NCBI RefSeq assembly: GCF_030160835.1
Contig: NZ_BSPC01000054.1
Location: 124,001 to 188,000 of the forward strand
Length of the DNA stretch: 64,000 nt
Source: Labrys miyagiensis
Lineage (GTDB): Bacteria; Pseudomonadota; Alphaproteobacteria; Rhizobiales; Labraceae
Reading direction: 5' to 3'
Made by a program: the position numbers and the translations under genes
The notes under the pieces: generated by a model
The model's input: only the letters and a program-made list of their open reading frames with translations
What the model was told of the DNA's origin: nothing
Databases searched by the model: none
Shown here: piece by piece, positions 41,870 through 50,254 of the stretch
Position numbering within the stretch: the first letter of the stretch is position 1
Layout: each line of letters starts with the position of its first letter

Positions 41870-42582
41870 CGCTGCACCTCCGCCGCGGTGTCGGCATCGA
41901 GGGCAGAGCGGATGGCTGTGATGATCTCGGCTGCCGCATCCTCCGGGTGTTTCAGCGTGGCGGGATCGGCCTCAGGCACCGCCAGTGCATGCAGCGGCGT
42001 ATCCATGTCGCCGGGGTCGAGCGAGAGGAAGGCCACGCCCTCTCCCCTCGCCTCCTCGGCCCAGATCCCAGTGAGATGGCGCAGCGCCGCCTTGCTGGCA
42101 CCATAGGCGCCCCAGCCGGCATAGGCGGTGACGGCGGCGTCGCTGGAGATGTTGACCACCACCGCGCCGCGCCCCTCGCGCGCCGAGGCCGCGAGAGCGC
42201 CGAAGAGAGCCTTGGTCAGCCGGAAGGGCCCGACGAGATTGGCCGCCAGCGCCTGTTCGAGCTCCTCGCATTGGGTGTCTGCCAGCAAGGCGAGCGGCAC
42301 GGGGCCGAGGCTCGAAGCATTGTTGATGAGGACGTCGAGCCCACCGAGCAGGCCGAGAATCTGCAGGCTGATGGGATGGATGTCCTCCTTGCTGGCAATA
42401 TCGCCGACGATGCCATGGGCGCTTGTCTCGCTGGCGATACGTTCCACTGCGCCCGGCGTCCGGGCGATGAAGGCCACGTGCGCGCCCTGGGCTGCGAGGT
42501 TTCGCACCAGCGCCAGCCCAAGGCCCGACGTGCCGCCGGTGACGGCCACGCGCAGTCCTCGCAGAGGGGTCTGAATGGGCAT
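41866..42582 (-). CDS. SDR-family oxidoreductase in a SoxR-controlled pair
   Basis: A 238-aa classical SDR with an intact cofactor loop (VAVTGGTSGLGLALVRNLAA), NNAS, Ser in NISSDAA and the catalytic pair in YGASKAALRHLTGIWAEEA. The C-terminal PGDMDTPLHAL region is typical. It is the first gene of a two-gene minus-strand unit with the QueA-like enzyme (ATGA overlap). Its start lies 33 nt from the -10 box of a SoxR-type promoter. The substrate is unknown. Confidence 0.9.
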   Translation of the reverse strand: MPIQTPLRGLRVAVTGGTSGLGLALVRNLAAQGAHVAFIARTPGAVERIASETSAHGIVGDIASKEDIHPISLQILGLLGGLDVLINNASSLGPVPLALLADTQCEELEQALAANLVGPFRLTKALFGALAASAREGRGAVVVNISSDAAVTAYAGWGAYGASKAALRHLTGIWAEEARGEGVAFLSLDPGDMDTPLHALAVPEADPATLKHPEDAAAEIITAIRSALDADTAAEVQR

Positions 42583-42593
42583 GATTCGATGTT

Positions 42594-42610
42594 CCTTCGT
42601 TCAACGAAGG
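42594..42610. promoter_or_regulatory. 17-nt palindrome at the SDR transcript start region
   Basis: CCTTCGTT-C-AACGAAGG is a perfect dyad just downstream of the predicted minus-strand -10 box and 12 nt before the SDR start. It could be a second operator or a 5'-UTR hairpin. Confidence 0.5.
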
Positions 42611-42614
42611 TATT

Positions 42615-42645
42615 GTCATAGAAGTTCAAGTGAACTTGAAGTCAA
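42615..42645 (-). promoter_or_regulatory. SoxR-type promoter for the SDR/QueA-like unit
   Basis: On the minus strand, TTGACT (plus 42640-42645) and TATGAC (plus 42615-42620) are separated by exactly 19 bp, the over-long spacing used by MerR-family activators. The spacer holds the dyad TTCAAGT-GA-ACTTGAA (42625-42640), nearly the same as the E. coli SoxR box core CTCAAGT-TA-ACTTGAG. The soxR gene starts 25 nt to the right on the other strand. Confidence 0.85.
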
Positions 42646-42670
42646 GAGCCGATCATGCTCTTATTCGCCG

Positions 42671-43105
42671 ATGGATACCGTGCTCCCCATCAGCGAAATC
42701 GCGCGCCGCAGTGGCGTCGCGTCCTCGGCCCTGCGCTTCTACGAGGAGCGCGGCCTCATCACCTCGGAACGGGCGGGCTCCGGGCACCGGCGCTATCCGC
42801 GCTCGACGCTCAGGCGCATCGCCTTCATCGTCTTCGCCCAGAAGATCGGGCTGTCGCTCGAGGAGATCGGCGCGGAACTCGCCAAGCTGCCCGAACATCG
42901 CGTGCCCTCACGCGAGGATTGGCAGAAACTCTCGGGCGAATGGACGAAGCGCATCGACCAGCGCATCGCCGAGCTGCAGCGCCTACGGGCCGGTCTCAGC
43001 GAATGCATCGGCTGCGGCTGCCTGTCGATCGACCGCTGCCACCTGGCCAACCCCGCCGACGAGGCCGGCCGCCGGGGGCCGGGCCCGCGCAATTGGGTGG
43101 GGTAG
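42671..43105 (+). CDS. soxR: Redox-sensing MerR-family activator SoxR
   Basis: A 144-aa regulator. The N-terminal MerR helix-turn-helix is SEIARRSGVASSALRFYEER, a dimerisation helix follows, and the [2Fe-2S] ligand set CIGCGCLSIDRC (CxxCxCx5C) lies near residue 118. The cluster senses redox-cycling compounds. The start at ATG 42671 (MDTVLPISE) gives the standard length. It is divergent from the SDR/QueA-like pair and shares with it a SoxR box, which sits in the target promoter. Confidence 0.95.
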   Translation: MDTVLPISEIARRSGVASSALRFYEERGLITSERAGSGHRRYPRSTLRRIAFIVFAQKIGLSLEEIGAELAKLPEHRVPSREDWQKLSGEWTKRIDQRIAELQRLRAGLSECIGCGCLSIDRCHLANPADEAGRRGPGPRNWVG

Positions 43106-43429
43106 GCAATGATCTGGACTCCAGCCGGAGCGGGATGGCGGGTTCGTTGAATCGCAATCCCGCTCCAACTCTTTGTCTTAGCGTCGCACCGCCTCACACC
43201 GCCGACGAGTTCCAGCACGCCGGCGAACCAGAACACGCTGAAGGTCGACCGCATCGTGTCTGTGGGCGAGCGGACAATACGGATGACGACGGGGACGCTT
43301 GGCGCTTATTCAGATCCCTGCCCTTGTTAAACGGAGGCATCCTCCGTATATGACCGAAACGGAGCATCCCTCCGTATAACGTCTATGCCAGCACGCAACA
43401 ATGGCGCGTATCTGGACCAAGAGGACATC
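43106..43429. other. Intergenic region with possible DoxX remnant and control sites
   Basis: The first part (about 43106-43320) has no gene. A minus-strand reading near 43185-43254 gives STFSVFWFAGVLELVGGV, which resembles the start of a DoxX-family membrane protein that has been cut off; support is weak. The right part holds a promoter and two palindromes described separately. Confidence 0.35.
43324..43375 (+). promoter_or_regulatory. Promoter with tandem palindromic operators upstream of an SDR gene
   Basis: TTGTTA (43324-43329) and TATATG (43347-43352) lie 17 bp apart. A perfect 17-nt palindrome, ACGGAGG-CAT-CCTCCGT (43331-43347), fills the spacer. A second, ACGGAG-CATCC-CTCCGT (43359-43375), lies 28 bp on. 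Such pairs are typical of TetR- or HxlR-type repressors. No such regulator gene is adjacent. Confidence 0.7.
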
Positions 43430-44407
43430 ATGACACAGGCTTTCAACGCAACCTCCACCACCGACGATGTGTTGGCGGGCGTGGATCTCTCAGGCAAACG
43501 CATTCTGGTGACGGGGGTATCGGCGGGTCTGGGCGTGGAGACAGCCCGCGTCCTTGCCGCCCATGGCGCGCACGTGGTCGGCGCCGCGCGCGACCTTGCG
43601 AAGGCACAGGCCGCCACCCGGCTGGCTCAAGAGCAAGCGCAACAAAGCGGCGGCGCCCTTGAGCTGATCGCGCTCGACCTTGCGAGTCTGGCAAGCGTGC
43701 GCGCCTGCGCCGACAGCCTCACCGCGCAGGGCAAGCCCTTCGACCTCGTGATTGCCAATGCCGGGGTGATGGCGACCCCGTTCGGACACACGGCGGATGG
43801 TTTCGAAACGCAGTTCGGAACCAACCACCTCGGCCATTTCGTGCTCGTCAACCGCATCGCGCCCTTGCTGCACGATGGCGCACGGCTCGTCAATCTTGCC
43901 TCATCCGGCCATCGCTTTTCCGATGTCGATCTGGACGATCCGAATTTCGAACGAACCGCCTACGAACCCTTCGTCGCCTATGGCCGTTCGAAGACCGCCA
44001 ATATCCTGTTCGCCGTCGCTTTCGACCAGCGTCATCGCGGGCGTGGCGTACGCGCGGCAGCGGTGCATCCCGGCGGCATCCACACCGAACTCGCTCGCCA
44101 TATGGATCCAAGCCAGCTCCAGGCGATGGTCGATCAGCTTACCCAGCAACTCGCCGCCGAAGGCAAGCCTCCTTTCCAGTTCAAGACGATTCCGCAGGGA
44201 GCGGCGACGTCGGTCTGGGCTGGCGCGGTCGCTCCCGCGGAAGAGATCGGCGGCCGCTACTGCGAGAATTGCCATGTCGGCCGGATCGTCCCGGATGACG
44301 CGGTGATCAGCGCGATCAGCGAAGGCGTGCGCGGCTATGCTCTCGACGTCGCTCATGCCGATGCCCTGTGGGCAAAGAGTGAGGCGATGGTGGGCGAACG
44401 CTTCTGA
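43430..44407 (+). CDS. SDR-family oxidoreductase (retinol-dehydrogenase-like)
   Basis: A 325-aa extended SDR similar to the plant/animal retinol-dehydrogenase-like group. It has ILVTGVSAGLGVETARVLAA, ANAGVMATPFGHTADGFETQ, NHLGHFVLVNRI, and the catalytic YGRSKTAN around residue 184. AGAGGA precedes ATG 43430. Two tandem palindromes upstream suggest tight repression and induction by a small molecule. The substrate is unknown. Confidence 0.9.
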   Translation: MTQAFNATSTTDDVLAGVDLSGKRILVTGVSAGLGVETARVLAAHGAHVVGAARDLAKAQAATRLAQEQAQQSGGALELIALDLASLASVRACADSLTAQGKPFDLVIANAGVMATPFGHTADGFETQFGTNHLGHFVLVNRIAPLLHDGARLVNLASSGHRFSDVDLDDPNFERTAYEPFVAYGRSKTANILFAVAFDQRHRGRGVRAAAVHPGGIHTELARHMDPSQLQAMVDQLTQQLAAEGKPPFQFKTIPQGAATSVWAGAVAPAEEIGGRYCENCHVGRIVPDDAVISAISEGVRGYALDVAHADALWAKSEAMVGERF

Positions 44408-44578
44408 ACCGTAAAGGCCTGCAGCATCGGGCGCCGCCCCCCGGCGGGCTCACGGGTTCGCCCCGGCAATCCAGGAACGCCACCCCTGGCCAAAGTCGCA
44501 ACTGGATGCCCGGGACAAGCCCGGGCATGCCAAAATCCACGCCTCTCTCCACCAGGTATCGCTTACCCGTGCGATATC

Positions 44579-46180
44579 TCAGCTCGTCAGCATCACGGCC
44601 TTGACATCCTTGTCGACGTGAGGCTCGAACTTGCGGAAGTTCTCGGCGAAGAGGCCGACCAGCCTCTTGGCCTGCGCCTCATAGGCAGCCTTGTCGGCCC
44701 AGGTCTTGAACGGGTCGAGCACATGCGTCGGCACGCCGGTGACCGCCGTGGGTACCTTGAAGCCGAAATGGCGATCGGTGCGGAAGCCACCGCCTGCCAG
44801 AGTTCCATCGAGCGCCGCGGACAGCAAGGTACGCGTCCACTGGATCGGCATGCGCCGTCCGGTTCCATAGGCACCGCCCGTCCAGCCGGTGTTCACCAGC
44901 CAGCAAGTCACCTCGTGCTCGAGGATGAGTTCGCGCAGGAGCTTGGCATATTCGGCCGGATGGCGCGGGATGAACGGGGCGCCGAAACAGGTCGAGAAGG
45001 TCGGCTGGGGCTCGGTGACGCCCCGCTCCGTTCCGGCGACCTTGGCCGTGAAGCCTGATAGGAAGTGATAGATCGCCTGGTCGGGCGAGAGCTTGGCGAT
45101 CGGCGGCATCACGCCGAAGGCGTCGGCCGTCAGCATCACGATGGTCTTCGGCTGGCCGCCGCGCCCTGTCGGCGAGGCGTTCTCGATGAAGTGCAGCGGG
45201 TAGGCGGCGCGGGTGTTCTCGGTCCAGGCCGCGCCATCGAAGTCGATCCGGCGCGTCACCGGATGCATGGCGACGTTTTCGAGGATGGTGCCGAAGCGCT
45301 GCGTGGCTGCATAAATCTGCGGCTCGGCGGCGGGATCGAGCTTGATGGTCTTGGCGTAGCAGCCGCCCTCGAAATTGAAGACGCCGTCGGGGCCCCAGCC
45401 ATGCTCGTCGTCTCCGATCAAGGCGCGATCGGACGAGGCAGAGAGCGTGGTCTTGCCGGTGCCCGACAGGCCGAAGAACACAGCGACATCGCCATCCGCG
45501 CCAATATTGGCGGAGCAATGCATCGGCATCACGCCCGCCTCGGGCAGGGTGTAGTTGAGATAAGTGAAGACCGATTTCTTCATCTCGCCGGCATAGGCGG
45601 TGCCACCGATCAGGATGATGCCGTTGGTGAGATCGCAGGCGATCACCGTCTCCGAACGGATGCCGTATTTGGCGGGATCGGCCTTGAAGCTCGGCAGGTC
45701 GATGATGGTGAGGTCAGGCCAGAAGCCGACGAGGTCGGCGGCGGGCGGACGGATCAGGAGATTGCGGATGAAGAGGCTGTGCCAGGCATATTCGGTGTAG
45801 ACGCGGACATTGATGCCATGGGCCGGGTCGGCGCCGCCGCGAAGATCCTGGACATAGAGTTCCTTGCCGGTGGCGTGCCAGAGCATGTCGTCGAGCAGCT
45901 TGTCGAAGGCCTGCCGGGTGATGGCGTTGTTGTTGTCCCACCAGACCTTCTCCTCCGTGGCGTCCTCGCGCACCACGAACTTGTCCTTCGGCGAGCGGCC
46001 GGTGTGGCTTCCCGTGTCGACGACAACAGCACCATTGGGGGAGAGCAAACCTTCGTTTCGGCGGATGATTTTTTCGACCAGCGCGGCTTCGTCGAGATTA
46101 GCGAAGACGGCGGCCAGATTGTTGAACTGAATCGGCTCCGGCGTGGCGGGATTACCGCCTTCGATGATCTTGAACGTCAT
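44579..46180 (-). CDS. pckA: Phosphoenolpyruvate carboxykinase (ATP)
   Basis: A 533-aa enzyme that converts oxaloacetate and ATP to PEP, the entry to gluconeogenesis during growth on organic acids. It has the kinase P-loop [13 protein letters not shown], the [11 protein letters not shown] opening, the metal/oxaloacetate region FPGDEHGWG-type stretch (here [20 protein letters not shown]) and [15 protein letters not shown]. The start ATG 46180 has GGAGA upstream, and a 14-residue upstream extension was dropped. In many rhizobia pckA neighbours chvI-chvG. Here it is divergent from a different, NarL-type two-component pair. Confidence 0.97.
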   Translation of the reverse strand: MTFKIIEGGNPATPEPIQFNNLAAVFANLDEAALVEKIIRRNEGLLSPNGAVVVDTGSHTGRSPKDKFVVREDATEEKVWWDNNNAITRQAFDKLLDDMLWHATGKELYVQDLRGGADPAHGINVRVYTEYAWHSLFIRNLLIRPPAADLVGFWPDLTIIDLPSFKADPAKYGIRSETVIACDLTNGIILIGGTAYAGEMKKSVFTYLNYTLPEAGVMPMHCSANIGADGDVAVFFGLSGTGKTTLSASSDRALIGDDEHGWGPDGVFNFEGGCYAKTIKLDPAAEPQIYAATQRFGTILENVAMHPVTRRIDFDGAAWTENTRAAYPLHFIENASPTGRGGQPKTIVMLTADAFGVMPPIAKLSPDQAIYHFLSGFTAKVAGTERGVTEPQPTFSTCFGAPFIPRHPAEYAKLLRELILEHEVTCWLVNTGWTGGAYGTGRRMPIQWTRTLLSAALDGTLAGGGFRTDRHFGFKVPTAVTGVPTHVLDPFKTWADKAAYEAQAKRLVGLFAENFRKFEPHVDKDVKAVMLTS

Positions 46181-46251
46181 CGTCTTCTCCTTGCACTGTG
46201 TGTCGGGACTCCTTCCCGTCATGATGGACCATCATGCATATTCCAATCCTG

Positions 46252-46349
46252 GAGCAAAGCGCGTTTAAGCGTAAACGCTGCATTGCTCTAACTCTTTGTT
46301 TCGACGCGTCTTTGCGATTCTTGCCGATTCCGCCAAATCGCAAAACGCT
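46252..46349. repeat. 98-nt two-hairpin repeat, copy 3 (inverted)
   Basis: Opposite orientation to copies 1 and 2: starts GAGCAAAGCGCGTTTAAGCG and ends AATCGCAAAACGCT. It is upstream of pckA. Confidence 0.92.
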
Positions 46350-46438
46350 TTAGCGTCCATTCGCCCTCCCGGCGATGCCGGCACCCTTTTCCTGCCATAG
46401 TGGGCAATCGCTTCAGGTTAGTTTGGCGCTTTCCTCGC

Positions 46439-46524
46439 CGTCATTGCGAGCGCAGCGAAGCAATCCAGGGGTCGAAGGGCAGTGTCCGTTGCCACTGGAT
46501 TGCTTCGCTGCACTCGCAATGACG
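46439..46524. repeat. Inverted repeat with CGTCATTGCGAG arms
   Basis: CGTCATTGCGAGCGCAGCG and CGCTGCACTCGCAATGACG are the outer arms, with GAAGCAATCCAG / CTGGATTGCTTC inside. This word is a common intergenic repeat in many Proteobacteria. Confidence 0.85.
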
Positions 46525-46698
46525 AATGAGGCTGTACTACACCCCATCATCTCTGGCGTTTCGCTAACCCCGAGTGATTGCCCTGGGACGCCATCGCCTC
46601 CCCTTGCGAGCGAGAGGCGGAACCGCTTTGATGGCGGATTGGGGAGCCGGCGCAGAAGCGTCGCGTCCAGCCGTCGGCAGGGAGATGACAGGTCAGCC

Positions 46699-47967
46699 AT
46701 GGCAAGCGTTTCTCCGATTCTGGTCGACCGGCTGCTGGCGATCTCGCGCGCCCTTGCCGGGCACACCAACCCGGGCGAGGCCTTCCGCGCCACCGCCGTC
46801 GAGATCGGCAAGCTGATCCCGCACGACCATATGGACGTCGCCGTGCTCCTGCAGGAAGGCGCCAGCCATGCCTGCTATGAGGCGGGCTATCACACGAGCT
46901 GGAGCAGCCTCGCCGAGCAGCCGCTGCCCACCAGTCGCAGTCCCGTCCGCGCGGTGCTGTGGGGCGATATGCCCTACCTTCTCGCCGCCGACGCCGTCGC
47001 CGATCCGCGCTTCCATTTCGACGGGGCCCTCGACGGGCCGATCTACTCCGCCGAATTGCGCAGCCGCATCGTGGTGCCGCTCAGGGCGCGGGGCGAGATC
47101 GTCGGCGCCCTGAATATCAGCCGGCACGACCGGGACTGCTATTGCCTCGAGGATGTCGACGTCGCCCAGCAATGTGCCGACTTCATCGCGCCCTACATCT
47201 TCGCCCTGCTGCAGGCAAACGAGGCGCAGCGGGCCGTCCTGGCGGAGGCTGAGGCTCGCAACCGGGAAGAGCTCCTGCGCGTCGGCGCCTCCAGGCTGAC
47301 GGAGGGCATGGAGCGTGAGCGCCGCCGTATGGCGATGGACCTGCACGACCAGACGCTTGCCGATCTTGCCCGTGTTGCCCGCCAGATCTCCGCACTCCGC
47401 AGCCAGGGCGTGGCGCGGGCGGGGCAACTGGCGGACCTGGAAGCGGAGGTCGTCAGCTGCCTCACGGAACTGCGCCACATCGTCGACGACATGCGCCCGA
47501 GCGTGCTCGAACTCTTCGGCTTTCGCGACGCCGTCGAGGCCCACCTCAACCGCAGCGTCAGCCGCGCCAAACCGCCGATCGCCGTCGGCATTGTGGATAG
47601 CAGCGACGGTAGCGCCGACGACCTGCCGGAGACCACGCGCACCGCCCTCTACCGGATCGCCCAGGAAGCGATCAACAATGCCGTTCGCCATGCCGACGCC
47701 GGCCGCATCGAGGTCCATATCGGCTCGACGTCGGCCGAACTCGTGGTTGCGGTGATCGACGACGGCCGGGGCTGCGATCCGCCTGCCGCCGTCGCTTCCG
47801 GCGGCGTCGGCCATATGCGCACCCGTGCCGCCCTCATCGGCGCGCGCCTGGAGATCGGGCGCGCCAGTCGCAAGGGCGGCACACGGGTGGAGATTGCCAT
47901 CGACCGCAAGGCCGGCGACGATGAAGCGGCACCGCCGCGGGTTGAGTCGGCCGAGGCCGGGCAATGA
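46699..47967 (+). CDS. GAF-domain sensor histidine kinase (HisKA_3/NarX type)
   Basis: A 422-aa cytoplasmic kinase without membrane segments. A GAF domain covers about 20-175 (LIPHDHMDVAVLLQEGASHA, RSRIVVPLRARGEIVGALNI). The HisKA_3 phospho-acceptor is ERRRMAMDLHDQTLADL (His near residue 217). The HATPase N-box is QEAINNAVRHADAG and the G-box DDGRGCDPP. The start was placed at ATG 46699, which removes 108 residues read through intergenic repeats. It overlaps the response regulator by four bases. Confidence 0.9.
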   Translation: MASVSPILVDRLLAISRALAGHTNPGEAFRATAVEIGKLIPHDHMDVAVLLQEGASHACYEAGYHTSWSSLAEQPLPTSRSPVRAVLWGDMPYLLAADAVADPRFHFDGALDGPIYSAELRSRIVVPLRARGEIVGALNISRHDRDCYCLEDVDVAQQCADFIAPYIFALLQANEAQRAVLAEAEARNREELLRVGASRLTEGMERERRRMAMDLHDQTLADLARVARQISALRSQGVARAGQLADLEAEVVSCLTELRHIVDDMRPSVLELFGFRDAVEAHLNRSVSRAKPPIAVGIVDSSDGSADDLPETTRTALYRIAQEAINNAVRHADAGRIEVHIGSTSAELVVAVIDDGRGCDPPAAVASGGVGHMRTRAALIGARLEIGRASRKGGTRVEIAIDRKAGDDEAAPPRVESAEAGQ

Positions 47968-48719
47968 CGGAGAACGATGCGATGCTGGTGATGATCGCCG
48001 AGGATGACGGATTGCATCGCAGCTTCGCCCGCGGCATCGTGGAGCAGCTCTGGCCCGGCGAGGTCGAGGTGATCGAGGCTGCCGATGGCGACGGCGCCAT
48101 CGATCTTGCGCTGAAGCGCGAACCACCCTGCGTGGTGCTCGACCTGCAATTGCCCAAAGCGACGGGCATCGAGGTGGCCCGCACGATCTGGAGCCGCCGC
48201 GCCGACACCCACATCCTGTTCTGGTCCAATTTCGCTGATGAGGCCTATGTCCGCGGCGTGGCGCGCATCGTGCCGCCCGGCTCGGTCTACGGCTATGTCC
48301 TGAAATCGGCCTCCGAGGAAGGCATGCGTTCGGCGCTTCGCGGCGTCTTCCGCGAGGGGCATTGCATCATCGACCGCGAGGTGCGCGGCATCCAGCACCG
48401 CGTCCATGACCGGCTGGAGGGCATCACGGACACCGAATATGAAAGCCTGATCGACATCGCGCTCGGCCTCACCGACAAGGCCATCGCGCATCGCCGGGGC
48501 CTGTCGACGCGCGGCGCCCAGAGCCGCATCCAGCATCTCTACGACAAGCTCGGCCTCGCCACGGTTCCAGGCGACGGGACCTCGGTCTTCAATTCGCGCA
48601 CGCGGGCAATCTATCTGGCCCTGGCCCGCGGCCTGATCAATGTCGATGCCCTTAAGCGCGAACAGAAGCGCTTCGATGACTGGCTACACCAGGCGGGGGA
48701 TCTCGGCGATGATTCCTGA
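47964..48719 (+). CDS. Response regulator with LuxR-like output domain
   Basis: A 251-aa regulator. The receiver domain has the acidic pair EDD at the N-terminus, the phospho-acceptor Asp in CVVLDLQLPKATGIEVA (about residue 59) and the Lys in YVLKSASEEG. The C-terminal part (ITDTEYESLIDIALGLTDKA, RRGLSTRGAQSRIQHLYDKL) is a LuxR/NarL helix-turn-helix with a longer linker than usual. It is the cognate partner of the upstream GAF kinase (ATGA overlap). Target genes are unknown. Confidence 0.9.
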   Translation: MTENDAMLVMIAEDDGLHRSFARGIVEQLWPGEVEVIEAADGDGAIDLALKREPPCVVLDLQLPKATGIEVARTIWSRRADTHILFWSNFADEAYVRGVARIVPPGSVYGYVLKSASEEGMRSALRGVFREGHCIIDREVRGIQHRVHDRLEGITDTEYESLIDIALGLTDKAIAHRRGLSTRGAQSRIQHLYDKLGLATVPGDGTSVFNSRTRAIYLALARGLINVDALKREQKRFDDWLHQAGDLGDDS

Positions 48720-49052
48720 TAACCAAAGGCCTTGAGGTTTGGCTTGTCATTCCCGGCCGAGCTTCTCGCGAGCGTAGCGAGAGAGTGCGAGGGGAAGGGA
48801 ATCCAGGGGCCTACAGGCGCGGAACTTTTGGCCCCTGGATCCCCTTCCCGGGCCTTCAGCCCGCCGGGGATGACAGCCTCATTCTGCACCGGCGCGTCTA
48901 CGGATAAGATCGCCGACATCAGCTGGCCTCTGCATGAATACGCAACACCGACTGTGCAAACGCACAGTCGATCTTGTCGCTTGCCTCGTATCGACACGGC
49001 CCCGGCGCGCCTAGCCTCGACTTCAACAATCAAGAAGTTCGGGGAGACGCCA
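48720..49052. other. Intergenic region upstream of the tautomerase-sugar operon
   Basis: No gene is visible in these 333 bases. Most of the left half is an inverted repeat (48746-48874). The right half, about 48880-49052, should hold the operon promoter and includes a short repeat of GTGCAAACGCACAGTCGA type (ACTGTGCAAACGCACAGT, a dyad at about 48951-48968). Confidence 0.5.
48746..48874. repeat. Inverted repeat with GTCATTCCCGG arms
   Basis: GTCATTCCCGG and CCGGGGATGAC are the outer arms. Inner words GGGGAAGGGAATCCAGGGGC and GCCCCTGGATCCCCTTCCC form a second long stem. Confidence 0.8.
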
Positions 49053-49244
49053 ATGCCTTTCGTCAACATCCAGATCCTCAAGGGCCATCCTCAGAAGCGC
49101 AAGGACGAGATCGCGCGCCGCGTTACCGATGCGATCAGCGAGGAGACCGGGTTGCCGAAGGAGGCGATCTGGGTGGTGTTCGAGGATGTGGCCGCGCCCG
49201 ACTGGTATGTCGGCGGCAAGACTGTGGCCAAGTCCGAAAACTGA
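49053..49244 (+). CDS. 4-oxalocrotonate tautomerase-family protein
   Basis: A 63-aa enzyme subunit. After removal of Met the N-terminal Pro (PFVNIQILKG) is the catalytic base. The remaining TDAISEETGLPKEAIWVVFE and PDWYVGGKT are typical of 4-OT-like tautomerases. GGGGAGA precedes ATG 49053. Located 5 nt upstream of an SMP-30 lactonase gene and a sugar ABC operon, it may tautomerise a keto-sugar-acid intermediate. Confidence 0.9.
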   Translation: MPFVNIQILKGHPQKRKDEIARRVTDAISEETGLPKEAIWVVFEDVAAPDWYVGGKTVAKSEN

Positions 49245-49249
49245 AGACC

Positions 49250-50128
49250 ATGGCCGTGCAAACCCGCCCGACAGGCTTTGCCGACATTGTCGGCGATGCG
49301 AGCCTGGAGACATTGGCGACCGGCTTCGGCTTCCTCGAAGGCCCGGTCTGGCACCCTTATGAGAAGTGGCTGGTGTTCAGCGACATCCCCAACAGCCGGA
49401 TGTATAGCAGGAGCCCGGCCGGCGTGGTGGAGATCTTCCGCGATCCTAGCAACATGGCGAACGGCAACACGCTGGACCGCCAGGGGCGGCTGCTCTCCTG
49501 CGAGCACGCCACCAGCCGCGTCACGCGGACGAGGCCTGACGGCAGCAGCGAGGTTCTCGTCACCCACTATGGCGAGAAGGCGCTCAACAGCCCGAACGAC
49601 ATCGTGGTGGCCGCCGACGGCGCGATCTATTTCACCGACCCCATCTATGGCCGGCGCAGCTATTTCGGCGTCCCGCGGCCGCAGGAACTCGCCTTCCAGG
49701 GCGTCTACCGGCTCGACGCCGCCGGCCTCACTTTGCTGGCGGACGATTTCGCCCAGCCCAACGGCCTGTGTTTCTCGTTGGATGGCTCCCGGCTCTTCGT
49801 CAACGATACCGCGCGCGGGCACATCAGAGTGTTCAGCGTCGAGGCCAGCGGTCATCTTGGCGGCGGGGCCGTCTGGGCGGAGACGAAAGGCGATGGGCCG
49901 GGGGCGCCCGATGGCATGAAGATCGACAGCTGCGGCAATCTCTATTGCTGCGGGCCCGGCGGCATTCATGTCTTCGACCCGTCCGGTGGTATAGTGGGCG
50001 TGATCGCGACGCCGGAACCCTGCGCCAACTTCACCTTCGGCGACGATGACTTTCGCAGCCTGTTCATTACCGCATCCAGCACCTTGCACCGCTTGCGGGT
50101 GCGCGTGCCGGGACTGAGACTGTTCTGA
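49250..50128 (+). CDS. SMP-30/gluconolactonase-family protein
   Basis: A 292-aa six-bladed beta-propeller lactonase. Metal-site residues are in LEGPVWHPYEKWLVFSDIPN (Glu), the Asn of LNSPNDIVVAADGAIYFTDP, and the catalytic Asp of APDGMKIDSCGNLY. It should open a sugar lactone to the aldonate. The start ATG 49250 lies 5 nt after the tautomerase stop. The co-located sugar transporter suggests an imported sugar or lactone is the substrate. Confidence 0.92.
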   Translation: MAVQTRPTGFADIVGDASLETLATGFGFLEGPVWHPYEKWLVFSDIPNSRMYSRSPAGVVEIFRDPSNMANGNTLDRQGRLLSCEHATSRVTRTRPDGSSEVLVTHYGEKALNSPNDIVVAADGAIYFTDPIYGRRSYFGVPRPQELAFQGVYRLDAAGLTLLADDFAQPNGLCFSLDGSRLFVNDTARGHIRVFSVEASGHLGGGAVWAETKGDGPGAPDGMKIDSCGNLYCCGPGGIHVFDPSGGIVGVIATPEPCANFTFGDDDFRSLFITASSTLHRLRVRVPGLRLF

Positions 50129-50254
50129 GCCGACAGGGTCGGCCCAGCTCCAAATGACCTCCGGCCGAACCGGCGGCGAACGGCGCTCCAGCGCCACAAC
50201 TGAAGCTGCCGGCAGCCACGCCGGCATGACGATCAAAAACGGGAGGATGTCGAA

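Larger units (their letters stand above)
46181..46698. other. Intergenic region between pckA and the histidine kinase
   Basis: These 518 bases hold one 98-nt repeat and one TCATTGCGAG-type inverted repeat (both listed). The rest, about 46356-46438 and 46525-46698, shows no gene. The pckA and kinase promoters must lie here. Confidence 0.5.

Noticed and set aside
43185-43254. DoxX gene fragment on the minus strand
   Set aside because: Only about 18 residues look like DoxX, so it is mentioned in the gap entry but not called as a gene.
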